DNA of 64,000 nt from Siphonodentalium dalli (Eukaryota > Mollusca > Scaphopoda > Gadilida > Siphonodentaliidae): the NCBI GenBank assembly GCA_032622095.1, contig CP136069.1, positions 53,740,760 to 53,804,759 on the forward strand, in the 5' to 3' direction. Of the stretch, positions 33,961 through 46,568 are shown piece by piece. A program made the position numbers and the translations under genes. How positions within the stretch are numbered: the first letter of the stretch is position 1; every line of letters begins with the position of its first letter. The notes below the pieces were generated by a model, which worked only from the letters and a program-made list of their open reading frames with translations, did no database searches and was not told the origin of the DNA.

Positions 33961-34964
33961 CCATATCATTTTAAGGAGATTTGGGCGTTCACATTTCACA
34001 ATCCCGACAAATGGTAACCCACTTATAAGTCACTTGAATAATTATATCTTCTTAATTGTCCTGGCAATCAGGACATTCACACAATGAGCTAGCAAAAAAA
34101 GATACATAGAAGAAGCATTAAACGTATATTTATCATTCTATTGAAGAGATACATATATTCGTGCAAACTGAGAGACCTCGAACCGTCAGAGGATTGCATA
34201 TATATTATAACAAAATTGAGTCTATTCCATTCAATACAGTTTCCACAAAAAAAGTTACAATTTGTCAGGATATATGGAAGGCCTGTTCAATAGTGGTCAC
34301 AGTGTGCAGTCATATATAGTTTCTTCTTATATACAATAAAATGCAGTTAGTAGCACATGACTTTTCAGGATCCTCCCAATATTGACATCTGACAAGGGGT
34401 TTAGAACAGACTCATCGACTGACATAAACAACACAAAATATCGCTCTGTGTCTGGCAAATGTAGCTGATATGCGCGCGCAGCAACATTTCGTTGAAACTG
34501 AGAATATTTAGCCAATATATAGCACCATGAACAGATCGAGGAGCACGTGGACATTTCTTTAAAACATCTGTATCTTCATGGAGATATGATAGCCAGGTAT
34601 CCTCGAGATCTTAGTCCAACCCACTAGATTGATTGATACATCTCAATATGTAAAACCCAATTGTCATCTTTTATTTATGCGAACTAATGTGTTTATGATG
34701 TCCATGTATCACATTATAACGTCTGACGTATACGCAGTTGTAAATAAATAAATACTTCATTATTGGTTGGTCGGATTAATCGCGATAAACAGAATGACAA
34801 TTGACAAGGTGGGCCACTATACTTATATTCCATGACTGTAATAATCATGTTTTGTGATGCTATTTGAATATACAATTTATGAGAAAACGTATAACACTTT
34901 GAACAAGAGTGTTCTCTATTCCCAACAAATATCCACAGCATACAGATGGTTTCACATCGCATTA
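33961..34964. other. Gene-free stretch leading to a Helitron-like end
   Basis: No gene is supported. If the terminal hairpin at 34965 is a Helitron end, some of this stretch would be its body; no Rep/helicase motif is seen. Confidence 0.45.
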
Positions 34965-34994
34965 ACCTGGGCAACGCCGGGTAACCCTGCTAGT
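34965..34994 (+). mobile_element. Helitron-like 3' terminus
   Basis: A hairpin ACCTGG-gcaacg-CCGGGT (34965-34982; one G-T pair) is followed eight bases later by CTAG then T (34990-34994). This matches the general Helitron 3' architecture of a short hairpin followed by CTRR and a T target base. The 5' TC end is not identified. Confidence 0.5.
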
Positions 34995-35938
34995 ATGTTA
35001 TAAAACTGGGTTTTAAGTCGGTTAATGGCTACGACCTCGACCATCTATAGTGTATGAATGTGACGAATGTCCGGTAGCTCGTCCAAAGTTGAAGGGGTTA
35101 GAGACGCCCCCAATCACATGTCACCACGCCCCGTTTCCAATTGCACCTTGCGAGAAACAGCCAACCCTCCAAACGAATCTCTTGGGAGTATTAGTGTTTG
35201 ATAGAGAAACCTGTTCTGAATATGTTTGGTGAGAGATTGGCAGAGCTCGCTCGATAACTTATTGGCACTTATGTGCAATCCGAAGAGAGTGTAAAGCGCG
35301 ATAACTCTATAATATGTATGCGCCACTACTTGCCCGACAGAAGCTGAGGATGCAAGCTATCAGTTTTGACTGTTTTGTGCATATACTTGTGAGCGCACGT
35401 GTGCATTTGTGTATAGCGAATTTTACATGGAATCTTGCACAATGTATGAAAAAGCGTTTATGATTCACTCAACAAGCTGCAACAATTAAGATGAATAAAA
35501 AACTGATGTGGCTCGAAAATGTGTACATAATATAGCTGTGGCAACATAGGTCGATAAATGCGTCCTTCGGACTTTATATCATCTGAAAAAAGCTCTCCGG
35601 TGTGAACAATATTTGACAGATTTTTAAATTTTCCCGAAAATATTTGAGATAAACGCTCTTTATTACACCATATCAGGAATATACTGACCACGAACGCTCT
35701 TTACCATTTCGTGTTGTTCATAGATTCCATGACTTGTACAAGTCGTTCCATAGAATATAAAGTTCGCAAATACCATTTCATGTATGAAAAAACCCTATTT
35801 TGCTTTTACAGATTAAAACCGGACAGCATGCAGGGTGATATAAGTTATACACTTTATAAGTGAACATTGCTACGTAGCATTTGAGGCTACAAATCAGAAA
35901 GTGCCTTCAGCCGCGCGCATGCAAGAGAGTCATCTGCT
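34995..35938. other. Gene-free stretch
   Basis: No gene. 'aaacgctctttattac' near 35650 recurs in 49720-49860 ('aaacgctctttat'), linking this stretch to the repeat beside the second Helitron-like end. Confidence 0.5.
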
Positions 35939-38614
35939 TTATATATATATATACATGTCAGACTGTCATCCGCGCGTATTAAATATACATGTCAGCTAGA
36001 CTGTCATCCGCGCGTATATATATACATGTCCGCTAGACTGTCATCCGCGCGTATATATATACATGTCAGCTAGACTGTCATCCGCGCGTATATATATATA
36101 TACATGTCAGCTAGACTGTCATCCGCGCGTATATATATACATGTCAGCTAGACTGTCATCCGCGCGTATATATATACATGTCAGCTAGACTGTCATCCGC
36201 GCGTATATATATATATACATGTCAGCTAGACTGTCATCCGCGCGTATATATATATATACATGTCAGCTAGACTGTCATCCCCCGCACGTATATATATATA
36301 TACATGTCAGCTAGACTGTCATCCGCGCGTATATATATACATGTCAGCTAGACTGTCATCCGCGCGTATATATATACATGTCAGCTAGACTGTCATCCGC
36401 GCGTATATATATACATGTCAGCTAGACTGTCATCCGCGCGTATATATATATATACATGTCAGCTAGACTGTCATCCGCGCGTATATATATACATGTCAGC
36501 TAGACTGTCATCCGCGCGTATATATATACATGTCAGCTAGACTGTCATCCGCGCGTATATATATATACATGTCAGCTAGACTGTCATCCGCGCGTATATA
36601 TATACATGTCAGCTAGACTGTCATCCGCGCGTATATATATATATATACATGTCAGCTAGACTGTCATCCGCGCGTATATATATACATGTCAGATAGACTG
36701 TCATCCGCGCGTATATATATACATGTCAGCTAGACTGTCATCCGCGCGTATATATATATATACATGTCAGCTAGACTGTCATCCGCGCGTATATATATAT
36801 ATACATGTCAGCTAGACTGTCATCCGCCGCACGTATATATATATATACATGTCAGCTAGACTGTCATCCGCGCGTATATATATACATGTCCGCTAGACTG
36901 TCATCCGCGCGTATATATATACATGTCAGCTAGACTGTCATCCGCGCGTATATATATACATGTCCGCTAGACTGTCATCCGCGCGTATATATATACATGT
37001 CAGCTAGACTGTCATCCGCGCGTATATATATATACATGTCAGCTAGACTGTCATCCGCCGCACGTATATATATATATACATGTCCGCTAGACTGTCATCC
37101 GCGCGTATATATATACATGTCAGCTAGACTGTCATCCGCGCGTATATATATATACATGTCAGCTAGACTGTCATCCGCGCGTATATATATACATGTCAGC
37201 TAGACTGTCATCCGCGCGTATATATATACATGTCAGCTAGACTGTCATCCGCGCGTATATATATATATATACATGTCAGCTAGACTGTCATCCGCGCGTA
37301 TATATATACATGTCAGCTAGACTGTCATCCGCGCGTATATATATATATACATGTCAGCTAGACTGTCATCCGCCGCACGTATATATATACATGTCAGCTA
37401 GACTGTCATCCGCGCGTATATATATACATGTCAGCTAGACTGTCATCCGCGCGTATATATATATATACATGTCAGCTAGACTGTCATCCGCGCGTATATA
37501 TATACATGTCAGCTAGACTGTCATCCGCGCGTATATATATACATGTCAGCTAGACTGTCATCCGCGCGTATATATATATATATACATGTCAGCTAGACTG
37601 TCATCCGCGCGTATATATATACATGTCAGCTAGACTGTCATCCGCGCGTATATATATATATATACATGTCAGCTAGAATGTCATCCGCGCGTATATATAT
37701 ATATACATGTCAGCTAGACTGTCATCCGCGCGTATATATATACATGTCCGCTAGACTGTCATCCGCGCGTATATATATACATGTCCGCTAGACTGTCATC
37801 CGCGCGTATATATACATGTCAGCTAGACTGTCATCCGCGCGTATATATATACATGTCCGCTAGACTGTCATCCGCGCGTATATATATAAATGTCAGCTAG
37901 ACTGTCATCCGCGCGTATATATATATATACATGTCAGCTAGACTGTCATCCGCGCGTATATATATACATATCAGCTAGACTGTCATCCGCGCGTATATAT
38001 ATACATGTCCGCTAGACTGTCATCCGCGCGTATATATATACATGTCAGCTAGACTGTCATCCGCCGCACGTATATATATATATACATGTCAGCTAGACTG
38101 TCATCGGCGCGTATATATATACATGTCCGCTAGACTGTCATCCGCGCGTATATATATACATGTCAGCTAGACTGTCATCCGCGCGTATATATATACATGT
38201 CAGCTAGACTGTCATCCGTGCGTATATATATATATACATGTCAGCTAGACTGTTATCCGCCGCACGTATATATATATATACATGTCAGCTAGACTGTCAT
38301 CCGCGCGTATATATATACATGTCCGCTAGACTGTCATCCGCGCGTATATATATATATACATGTCAGCTAGACTGTCATCCGCGCGTATATATATACATGT
38401 CAGCTAGACTGTCATCCGCGCGTATATATATATATATACATGTCAGCTAGACTGTCATCCGCGCGTATATATATATACATGTCAGCTAGACTGTCATCCG
38501 CGCGTATATATATATATTTACATGTAAGACTGTCATCCGCGCGTATAGATATATTTACATGTAAGACTGTCATCCGCGCGTATATATATATTTACATATA
38601 AGACAGTCATCTGC

Positions 38615-38649
<35 letters not shown>

Positions 38650-38755
38650 GTCAGCTAGACTGTCATCCGCGCGTATATATATATTTACATGTAAGACTGT
38701 CATCTGCGCGCGTATATATACACACAAGACTGTCATCTGCGCGCGTATATATACA
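35939..38755. repeat. Minisatellite, ~37 bp unit, about 70 copies
   Basis: The unit is 'catgtcagctagactgtcat' followed by 'ccgcgcg' and a TA run of variable length, giving 33-43 bp units in one orientation across 2.6 kb. Variant units carry 'ccgcta' for 'cagcta' or 'ccgccgcacg' for 'ccgcgcg' (near 36282, 36830, 37062, 37374, 38064, 38262). At the right end, 38515-38755, units degrade to 'acatgtaagactgtcatc' forms. Related degenerate units reappear at 39400-39530. Ser-Ala-Arg-Leu/Tyr-Ile-Tyr open frames are repeat-derived. Confidence 0.97.
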
Positions 38756-38757
38756 GA

Positions 38758-38896
38758 ATATGTAGTTAGTGTCGTCGCTTAAACTGTTTATGTCCGTGAA
38801 GGGAGATTTGATAATCTATTAGGCGAGGCTCTGTCGAGTCCATTAGATGCCAAACCTCCGAGCGGACAGTTTAAGCGACAAAATTAGCTACATATT
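38758..38896. mobile_element. 139 bp inverted-repeat element inside minisatellite edge
   Basis: The left arm 'aatatgtagttagtgtcgtc' plus 'gcttaaactgt' pairs with the right arm 'acagtttaagcgacaaaatt' plus 'agctacatatt'. That is about 31 bp with a few mismatches. It lies between the main array and unique DNA. No target duplication was identified. Confidence 0.65.
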
Positions 38897-39635
38897 TTAT
38901 TTATCCATCGCACAAAACTTGCCTTGAATTGTAAAGTAAATCTGTCTTTTTCCTCAGTTTTACATTCGTTACATCGATGATATGACGCCCTTACATTTAT
39001 TAGGTCAAGTAAATTAATTAGCATTCACGACGTGCAAAAACCGGAGTGCAGCTTAGAGCGAAATAGTTCGTTGTTTTTGTTTATAGTCATTCTAAGCTGG
39101 CCTTGTACTAATGGTTTATATATGTTTTAGCTCTAAAACACGTATCCGTTTACGAATTGTGTATCAATAGCGTTGGATTATGGACGATAAAAACGTCCCA
39201 AAACCACAATGACGTAATTTAGGTAGGTTCACGTCCCTAGTTACCTGCGCAATTTGTATATGCAATTACGTCATGAAAGTATAGTACTAACCTAATAAAG
39301 GTACGTTGACCTATAATACAGCTACATTGACGTAATAAACGTAAGTTTATTGGGCAGGATTTATGTAGGCAATGGAGATAGTGAGCGGTGGATAAATATA
39401 TTTACACATAAGACTGTCATCTGCGCTCGTATATATGCATGGGTGTATGACTGTCATCTGCGCGCGCATATATACATGTAAGACTGTCATATGTGCGTGC
39501 ATATTTATACACGTAAGCCTGTCATTATATAACAAGTTCGCAACATTGCACACAAACTGTAAGGCAAAATTCAGTCTACTTTCTATGCTGGTCTGATCAC
39601 TGCCACCACGTATACATATGTAAAAAAATATATTT
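38897..39635. other. Gene-free stretch with outlying minisatellite units
   Basis: Unique DNA to about 39390, then three or four degenerate units of the neighbouring minisatellite ('aagactgtcatctgcgc') to about 39530. No gene. Confidence 0.55.
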
Positions 39636-39965
39636 AAAGGCCCACTTAATTTTCGAATGCCCAGATCACATTATATACACAACGCATTCCATATTATATA
39701 CCATTTGGAAGAGGAACCAACATACATTCCACCAGAATACGGAACAGCTGCAGTGTGGCCTTCAACTTTTCAAGTGTTGCACATTTCCAACCTGATATTC
39801 TCCTTATAAGGTTGGAAAATTTCCAACTGATGGCTATTTCAGTCTTACATTTTGACCGAAGGTAGGACATATGCAAATGTTGGTCTAAAACAACTGTGGT
39901 GCCAGGTATGAAATTTCCAACTGTTAAAATTTTTGACCAAAGTTGGATGCATGGGGTGGTCGAGA
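39636..39965. repeat. Fragments of two dispersed repeat families
   Basis: 39636-39715 begins 'aaaggcccacttaattttcg' and matches the reversed right end of the element at 46104-46568. 39760-39965 is rich in 'atttccaac' motifs ('caacctgatattctcc', 'atgaaatttccaactgttaa'), matching 57965-58200 and 63290-63345. Confidence 0.65.
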
Positions 39966-41299
39966 CACCACCAAAAAACCTTGTCCATATCTGCAGGACG
40001 ATAATATTAATGCTAACTCATTTGGCGTTCCGTGGCAATCTCGATCGCTATATTAATTCTAAAGTACAAAACTGTTCAATAATTTGCGAAACGAATTTGT
40101 TTGGCCCACGTGGATTTTACGAATAGCTAAACGTATCCGTTACTCTATCCTCGTCATATGCGAAACCTCTCTATTACACGATGCGGACCAATCCTAATTA
40201 TGTGCCATCAACGACAAAATGCTTGTCCTAAAATAAATCCACGGAACCTTGAGATAGATAGCTTTTGGGTATAGGTGCATGGGAACGCAAGCTCGTGTAC
40301 ACCCGTCCTGTATACGAGAACAGATGAAATCGACGACACGACGAAATAATCATCGCTTTCTGGTGATCTTCTTCTGTTTTTTGAGACCCTGCATTCAATT
40401 GACTTGAACAATTAACTCAACGCGGAAGAACAATACTGGCAGTGTGCGGAACGGTGTGTCAGGTGACGCGAAGTCCGCGTTCATAAGTTGATTCAACCGA
40501 GAATGTAAGCGGTATTGTTGGAGCTATAATGGCAGGTTCCCACGCATGCCGTTCAGTTACGCCATTGCAGTTCACAATAGATTGCACTATATCCCAAAGT
40601 ACGAGAATATGTTCAATAAATACACAGAACTACACGAGTGTGTTAATGTGTTTGTTGATATGGCTCGAGTGGTAGCGGGAAAGGATATAGAACGAGTAGC
40701 ACATCCTCGAGTTCTATCTTTCCGCGAATCCGTGCATCGAAAATACAGACTTACAAGGTTTATTTATGGACATATTTGGCTTGTTTTGTCACTTGTGATG
40801 ATGCTTTTATTTTAGAGTTCCGGTTTCATGGTTGAGGCGAACGTCAACTAGGTGCTCGTGGAACGTACGCCCCATATGGATTTGTAAATATATGGAACAC
40901 CAAAAGCAGAGATGTGGTTAGATGCCACATGTTATAAGTCGTGTCAAGGCTTAATATTCAACTGCATGCACACGAAGATCGAAATTCCCCGACTCTGGGA
41001 AACTTTCTTCACGCCCACTCCAGTTCACGATGTTCAGCACATCACGTACCATCAGCAACTTTATCTCGAGGTTATTATTGCAAATAAGAACCGATTTGAA
41101 GTTCACAACACGTTTCGGTCTTCTACAATTCAAATATTCAAATAGGTAATTCGATCGAATATTCAATACAGGATGTACACTATCAATTTTGATTGCCGGA
41201 ACGAGATAAAACATGTACAAATTCACGACGAAAGACATGGTGTCTAAATTATTAACCTGTTAATGAATGAATGAATGAACGAATGAATGATTTTGATCA
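39966..41299. other. Gene-free stretch
   Basis: No supported gene. Open frames at 40546-40815 (89 codons) and 40912-41145 have no recognised domain. A short (TGAA)n tract lies at about 41260-41290. Confidence 0.45.
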
Positions 41300-41463
41300 A
41301 TGGATTAGTGCAACATATATATACACTCAAGTGCTCTATCAACAAATGTGTCAACATGGTAATTATAATTTATATGAATTTATGACTCCATTTTCATTAT
41401 AATTACCATGTTGTTTGCAACATTAATTCACATAGCACAAGAGTGTATTTTGCACTAATCCAT
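41300..41463. mobile_element. 164 bp MITE-like inverted repeat
   Basis: The termini 'atggattagtgcaa' and 'ttgcactaatccat' are perfect inverses. Inner arms also pair ('cactcaagtgct' with 'agcacaagagtg'; 'caacatggtaattataat' with its complement near 41395-41413). Target duplication unclear. Confidence 0.75.
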
Positions 41464-42109
41464 GGCTCAAATACATTCATTGGTTGCACATATCATGTTG
41501 AGTATAAATGCGATGGTCCCATAAATGGCCGTATTTAGTGTACAGTACCCCTTTAATCGCGCAATCTTATCAGCATTTAAAAAAAAAATCAATCGGAAGT
41601 TAATCCGTTTGCAGATTTGTATAAACAAATGTTCCATCTATATCACAAGACGAACTGATCTCGTTCCCCTTTGATGTAAAACAACTCCCCCTTATATTTG
41701 TTATCTTAAGGTTGGTATAAAATTATGGATCATAGGGACTGGGTAAATATGTTGAGTAATCGTATATGTTTACTTTTGTAGAAAGAAAACGCACTTTGAG
41801 TTGACGCAACAGTCGGAACCACGAATGCGTATTTGATTTATGAACAGGTTTTTACACATGCATGCTTGTGTATGTACTTATTTGATGACTTGCCAATCAA
41901 AATGATGGCAGTCGGTAAGCCGGTATAAGCCGGTGGGCGTTCTGTTTCACATGTGATGCTGTCAATTGTTAAAATGTATCAAACTATATATATAAATTTA
42001 AATTATAATAAAACACATTATTGATTATATACAAAACTGTTTTGTGTTTAATAAACTGTTCATATTCGATGTATTTCATCCAATGCATATTCCTCCTTAC
42101 GTTGAATTC
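41464..42109. other. Gene-free stretch
   Basis: Nothing recognisable beyond AT-rich unique sequence. Confidence 0.45.
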
Positions 42110-42252
42110 GAAATGTTGTTCAGTGCATGCACAGGGATACTGGAAGTTTGTTCAGTATACAGGGATACCGAGGTTTGTTCCGTGTGTGTATGTATATCGG
42201 AAGTATGTTCAGTGTGGACGTTTGTTCAGTGTATAGGGATACCGGACGTTTG
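42110..42252 (+). repeat. Short degenerate tandem repeat (~32 bp)
   Basis: 'cagggatactggaagtttgt', 'cagggataccgaggtttgtt', 'tatatcggaagtatgttcag' and 'tagggataccggacgtttg' recur as imperfect units of roughly 30-35 bp. Overlapping open frames here share the repeat and are not called. Confidence 0.7.
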
Positions 42253-42437
42253 ATTTGGTTTGATTTAGTTTATAATATAGCCGTTTCAGTCGCTAGATCA
42301 TACCACGACGCTGTGAGTTTTGCTGGTGGAGGAAAAACCACGCAAGTGCTCAATTTCTACGGGAATGATCCCATTGCGCGTCGAAACCACCTAACCAAGG
42401 AAAGCAACTGACAAACTCGCCCAGATACACTTTTCTT

Positions 42438-42535
42438 GGATCACAAATTCGAAACAGTTTCGCAAACGCTGGACCGCTCATGGCGGCATAATGCACCATG
42501 TTCCTTACCGACTGAGCCACCTGGATCCATGTATG
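42438..42535 (-). mobile_element. tRNA-derived SINE-like head
   Basis: Minus-strand reading gives 'ggtggctcagtcggtaagg' (A-box-like, 42503-42521) and about 55 bases later 'gtttcgaattt' (B-box-like, around 42446-42456). This spacing and order match a tRNA-type RNA polymerase III promoter. It does not fold as an intact tRNA, so a SINE or tRNA relic is more likely. Confidence 0.5.
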
Positions 42536-42599
42536 CCACGGGGAGGGGTTACAGAGAAGGACACTATTCTGATCGGCAAGTCTGACCACCATGCACTAT

Positions 42600-43680
42600 C
42601 AGCAGTATGCCAAAGTGTTATTTTCCAGATTTAATCACATAGTATTATATACGTGTAACTTGTAATATACATGTGTTGCCATTGCCAACGAAAATCACCG
42701 GACTCATGTGATCATTTCTCCCATATACCCACAGCGTCTATAAGTTTTGTGTCCAGCGTGTAACACACGGAATTATGTAAGAAAATTGAATAATACAAGT
42801 TTCTATACACACCGAATGAGTGATCGAAGCTATAGATATGCAGGTAATGGGAGAATGGAATTTACCTGCGCGGAAATTATATCGTTTTTATTGAAGTCAA
42901 TTAAGCTTATCGGTGATAGCATTATTAAAAGCTTATCATCGCGCCGACTAGTGTGTAAAATTACGAAACCTGAACTACAGAGACAGACAGACTAGTGCAT
43001 GAGATTAAATTTGATGTCGGTCAAATTTAGGAGACTATACGTGATGATTTAATCAGAAGCTACAACTTCGACAATGCAGCAAAGATATTGGAAAATAATT
43101 CTTCTATCAAACAGTAGTGATCTTATGGAAGAATTTACCAGATTTCGTTGTTAGTGTTGGAACCTTAACCGATTTTAAAAGGACGACTGAAACCTATCTA
43201 TACGATAACAAATATGACTTTTATTTTTGATAACCCATTTTGTGATATTGTGTTACATTTACTGCAATACCACCTGGGACTATAAGTCGAACGACTTGTT
43301 CCTTATTAAATTGATATTGATATATTGATATATTTTGCAATATATATTGGGTCGATATTTATAAGGTTTGGCGCCGAAAATCAGTTAAATTTTTCCGCCA
43401 AATGTATCTCCATATAGCAATACCATTGTAATTCACGTTACAAGTTATACATACGTGTGGCTCAACCTAGTTATTATTAACAGAAGTTATATTTCGACAT
43501 TCAAGTTAAAACTCGTGCATGCACAATCATGTAGAGCCATCGACATTGAAATTGGAACACAGATGAGTTGCCCATGTTAAGGAATCGTGCCACCGTATCT
43601 TTGCCTTCAGCAATAGACACTGATCATTATTACAAATGGGATACTACGTCACTATAATTTGTGTTCTTTCTATTCGTTGT
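42600..43680. other. Gene-free stretch
   Basis: No gene. AT-rich, with a TATATTGATATATTG-like tract near 43310-43350. Confidence 0.45.
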
Positions 43681-44340
43681 CGTTTTTCCCTATCCGCGTA
43701 ACCGTTGTTACGATTATATAATTACTGTTTTGAATGTTCAACAAAACTCACAAATACATCATATAGTAATAAGTTTGCGATCGTTTCTCAGCTCCTCAAT
43801 GTGGTAGATGACTCTGAGATTGTCTCCTTAATTAACCCTTTCAGTGCCAAGTCCGATTTTTGTATCAACCCATATTTCCTTGAATATTTATCAAATTTAT
43901 TGATTACATTATTATCATCAATAAATTTGAAAAATGATCGAGGGAATATGGGTTGATACAAAAATCGGTCTTGGCACTGAAAGGGTTAAATTGTAATCAC
44001 CATGTGACCTTAATTTGTATTTATTAGTGACAATCAAACCATTCGTCGTCATGAAACACGAGAAAGCGCTAAGCTGTGCCCTGAGAACAACATAGTTCAG
44101 TAAAATATAATCATGGCACGCAGAACAATAATCCTCTTACTGAGAGCGGCAAGCACGATTGTCTCAAAAAATGGACTCGTCATCGTCAATTTCTGAAAGG
44201 GTTTTGGACAGTCCGAAAACATTACGACTATACAAACAGCTATTCGTGATAATGATATGTCGTCGTCCATGATGCGAAAGGTGTCTAACAATAAAAGCCC
44301 ATCATGCAACACCGTCGTGACTTGTTGACTGAAATAGTGC
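43681..44340 (+). repeat. Dispersed repeat copy, paralogous to 48.17-49.44 kb
   Basis: Shares 'caacaaaactcacaaataca', 'catatagt', 'cagctcctcaatgtgg', 'aatcaccatgtgaccttaat' and 'caatcaaaccattcgtcgtc' with the copy at 48170-49440. The two copies differ by a TTAA element here (43832-43989) and by a ~740 bp insertion in the other copy. Confidence 0.8.
43832..43989. mobile_element. 158 bp piggyBac-type MITE with TTAA duplication
   Basis: TTAA at 43832-43835 and 43986-43989 flanks 'ccctttcagtgccaagtccg' and its inverse ending 'cactgaaaggg'. The inverted arms also include 'atttttgtatcaaccc'. The paralogous copy near 49050 has a single TTAA ('gtccttaaattg') and no element, giving an empty-site comparison. 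Confidence 0.9.
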
Positions 44341-45646
44341 TACAGAAGTGAAGGCACCATCAAATAAACCATCGGGACTGGCTAGTCGTAAACAGAACAT
44401 CCGCCTGGGACAAAGTAAACCTCTGTCTGGATTTGAAGGCCAAATCCCCGACGAAGAATACAATCTAAGACACGCCATAACCAATCGATCAACACATATC
44501 CATTGGAACACTCATTTATCCACTAACTTCATTACACGCATGCGTGCTCACCACTCTGTTACACCAATCACATGTGACGTAACCATCGTCAGAACCTTCT
44601 GTTCGTTTGTCATCTTCGTCGTGGATTTTAGCGTTAAACAAGTTGGAAGATGAAAGTCGTGAAAAAAGCTCATCTTTTTGTCTTTCGGCAGTGCTGGGGG
44701 AATAATATGTGGAACAGTTGTGCAACCGAATGATAACCCCCACAATGTCTATATAGCGGAATGTATTCCACACCCGTTGCTGTGATGCGTGTAAGCACGG
44801 TGTGGTGTTATTAAGAAATGCATGTAGTCGATGGACGTGGGTGTCGCTGTCGGATAGGGCGCTGTGGCAATCGGACCACTAAATGTGCCCCAAAAATGAC
44901 CACGGCGTCGTACCCCCCAATAACACACACCCACTGCATTAATTTCTTATATTTATAAAGCTTTGTGATGATTTATTCCCATATACAAACTGAATATATT
45001 TTGATTTATGTTATGATAATTTGAGATAAGTCCACGCAGCACATTAAGTCAGCCCAAGATAATATTTCCAAGCACTTAGCAACGATAACGTGATCGATAT
45101 AAATAACTGACTCCAGATGCAATTCGGCTGAACTTTGAAAAACACGCCCAGTTATTCTGCTGACCGCTTTTAGAGATTAGGGCAGATTAGGTCAATACAT
45201 TGTGACGTATTGTTCGTGTTACGGTCTCTGTGTCATGGGGGTATGAAATGGGTGACCCAAAACGGCAGTTGACCAACCAGGGAACATGATTTAGTGTAAC
45301 ACTGACGCGCTATGTAAAAATTTGGATAACAATGACTACAGCCTTCACAATTTGTAATTCTTGTGAGAGCATACTATATATATATGATGTATTGAGAGAC
45401 AGTCCGTTTCGCATGCTGATTAAAACCTCATACAAAATAGGTTGCTTATTCCCACGTAGCCATCAAATTGATTGTTACGTAAATTTATGTCGAATCAACA
45501 GTTATATGTACAATTTATATAGTTATCATTGACTTCTGAACGTAGACAAGTAAAGTTGTACATAGTGAAAGGAAATTAAGAGCCGGAAAATGTTACTTGT
45601 CAACGACAACTGTCTTTAGCATGTATGAAGACAAATATTATTCGGC
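44341..45646. other. Gene-free DNA with one diverged satellite monomer
   Basis: About 44925-45062 resembles one unit of the ~200 bp satellite ('attaatttcttatatttata', 'cacattaagtcagcccaa'). About 45240-45330 resembles 21590-21690. Open frames at 44348-44653 and 44516-44773 have no recognised domain. Confidence 0.55.
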
Positions 45647-46045
45647 TTAACCCTTTATCCAGCAAAACGGCCAAAACCGGCCAAATAAAGCTTCAACAGC
45701 CTAAAATATCGTCGGTCTGTCTCAATAGAACCATACAAATATGGATAGCATTGGAACCGGCTCATTGACCACATTGTGATAGTTACAGTTATGCCCTGTG
45801 CCAATGCATTCTCTTATATATGCGAGTCGACCATAGGTCGCCTCGCATATATAAGAGAATGCATTGGCCTAAACAAATCTTTTTTTAACACTTTTTACCA
45901 TTTTTTCTTACATTCTTTAACAATTTTATAATTTTTAATGTGTTAAGCCAATGCATTCTCTTATATATGCGAGGCGACCTATGGTCGACTCGCATATATA
46001 AGAGAATGCATTGGCACAGGGCCGTTCTGTTGGGTAAAGGGTTAA
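45647..46045. mobile_element. 399 bp piggyBac-type element with two hairpins
   Basis: TTAA at 45647-45650 and 46042-46045 bounds CCCTTTA termini ('ccctttatccagcaaaacgg' and the inverse of 'cagaacggcc'). Hairpin modules lie at 45800-45868 and 45947-46015 in opposite orientations. A nearly identical copy occurs at 60715-61114. No transposase. Confidence 0.9.
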
Positions 46046-46103
46046 CAATTACGATCGTGTTAGCTATAAACTAATCCACATGGCAGAACAATGTTGTGTC
46101 TTT

Positions 46104-46568
46104 AAAGGACCACTTAATTTTCGAGTCACCTATTATTATTTTTTATTGTGCCTTGATATACAGTTTTAATACAAATCTATGCCATAAACAAGACTAAAAT
46201 ACTATAATTCATCACCATTTGGAATGTCTGTGTCTCGCAAATAGCTGAAATAATAAAATCATATCCCCCTTTGGCTCCCAGAATGCAACATAATTCAAAC
46301 TTAATATGTATTTACAATGGAAGGGGAATAACCATATAGCTAAATATATAGAGTTATTCCCCTTCCATTGAAAATAATTGACTTCGTGCATAAATTTGAT
46401 CACAGAACAGACATCAGTTTCTCAATAAAAACAACATGTTCACAGTTTATAACATCGAATAAGTTTAAAATACAATGTTTAGGAGCTTACTCTTTCAAAT
46501 TGTATATAATATGGCATATAATTTACATGTGAATGGGGGGGGGGGGGTAGAAAATTAAGTGGGCCTTT
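46104..46568. mobile_element. ~465 bp MITE-like element
   Basis: The termini 'aaaggaccacttaatttt' and the inverse of 'aaaattaagtgggccttt' differ at one position. Inside is an 18 bp-arm hairpin, 'caatggaaggggaataac' with 'gttattccccttccattg' (about 46316-46374). A related end lies at 39636. Confidence 0.75.

Noticed and set aside
35939-38600. Regular repeats resembling a CRISPR array
   Set aside because: Units are contiguous and near-identical, without unique spacers, in eukaryotic DNA with no cas genes; a minisatellite.
40546-40815. 89-codon open frame with a hydrophobic C-terminus
   Set aside because: No recognisable domain, no splice or promoter evidence, and length within chance expectation for this region.
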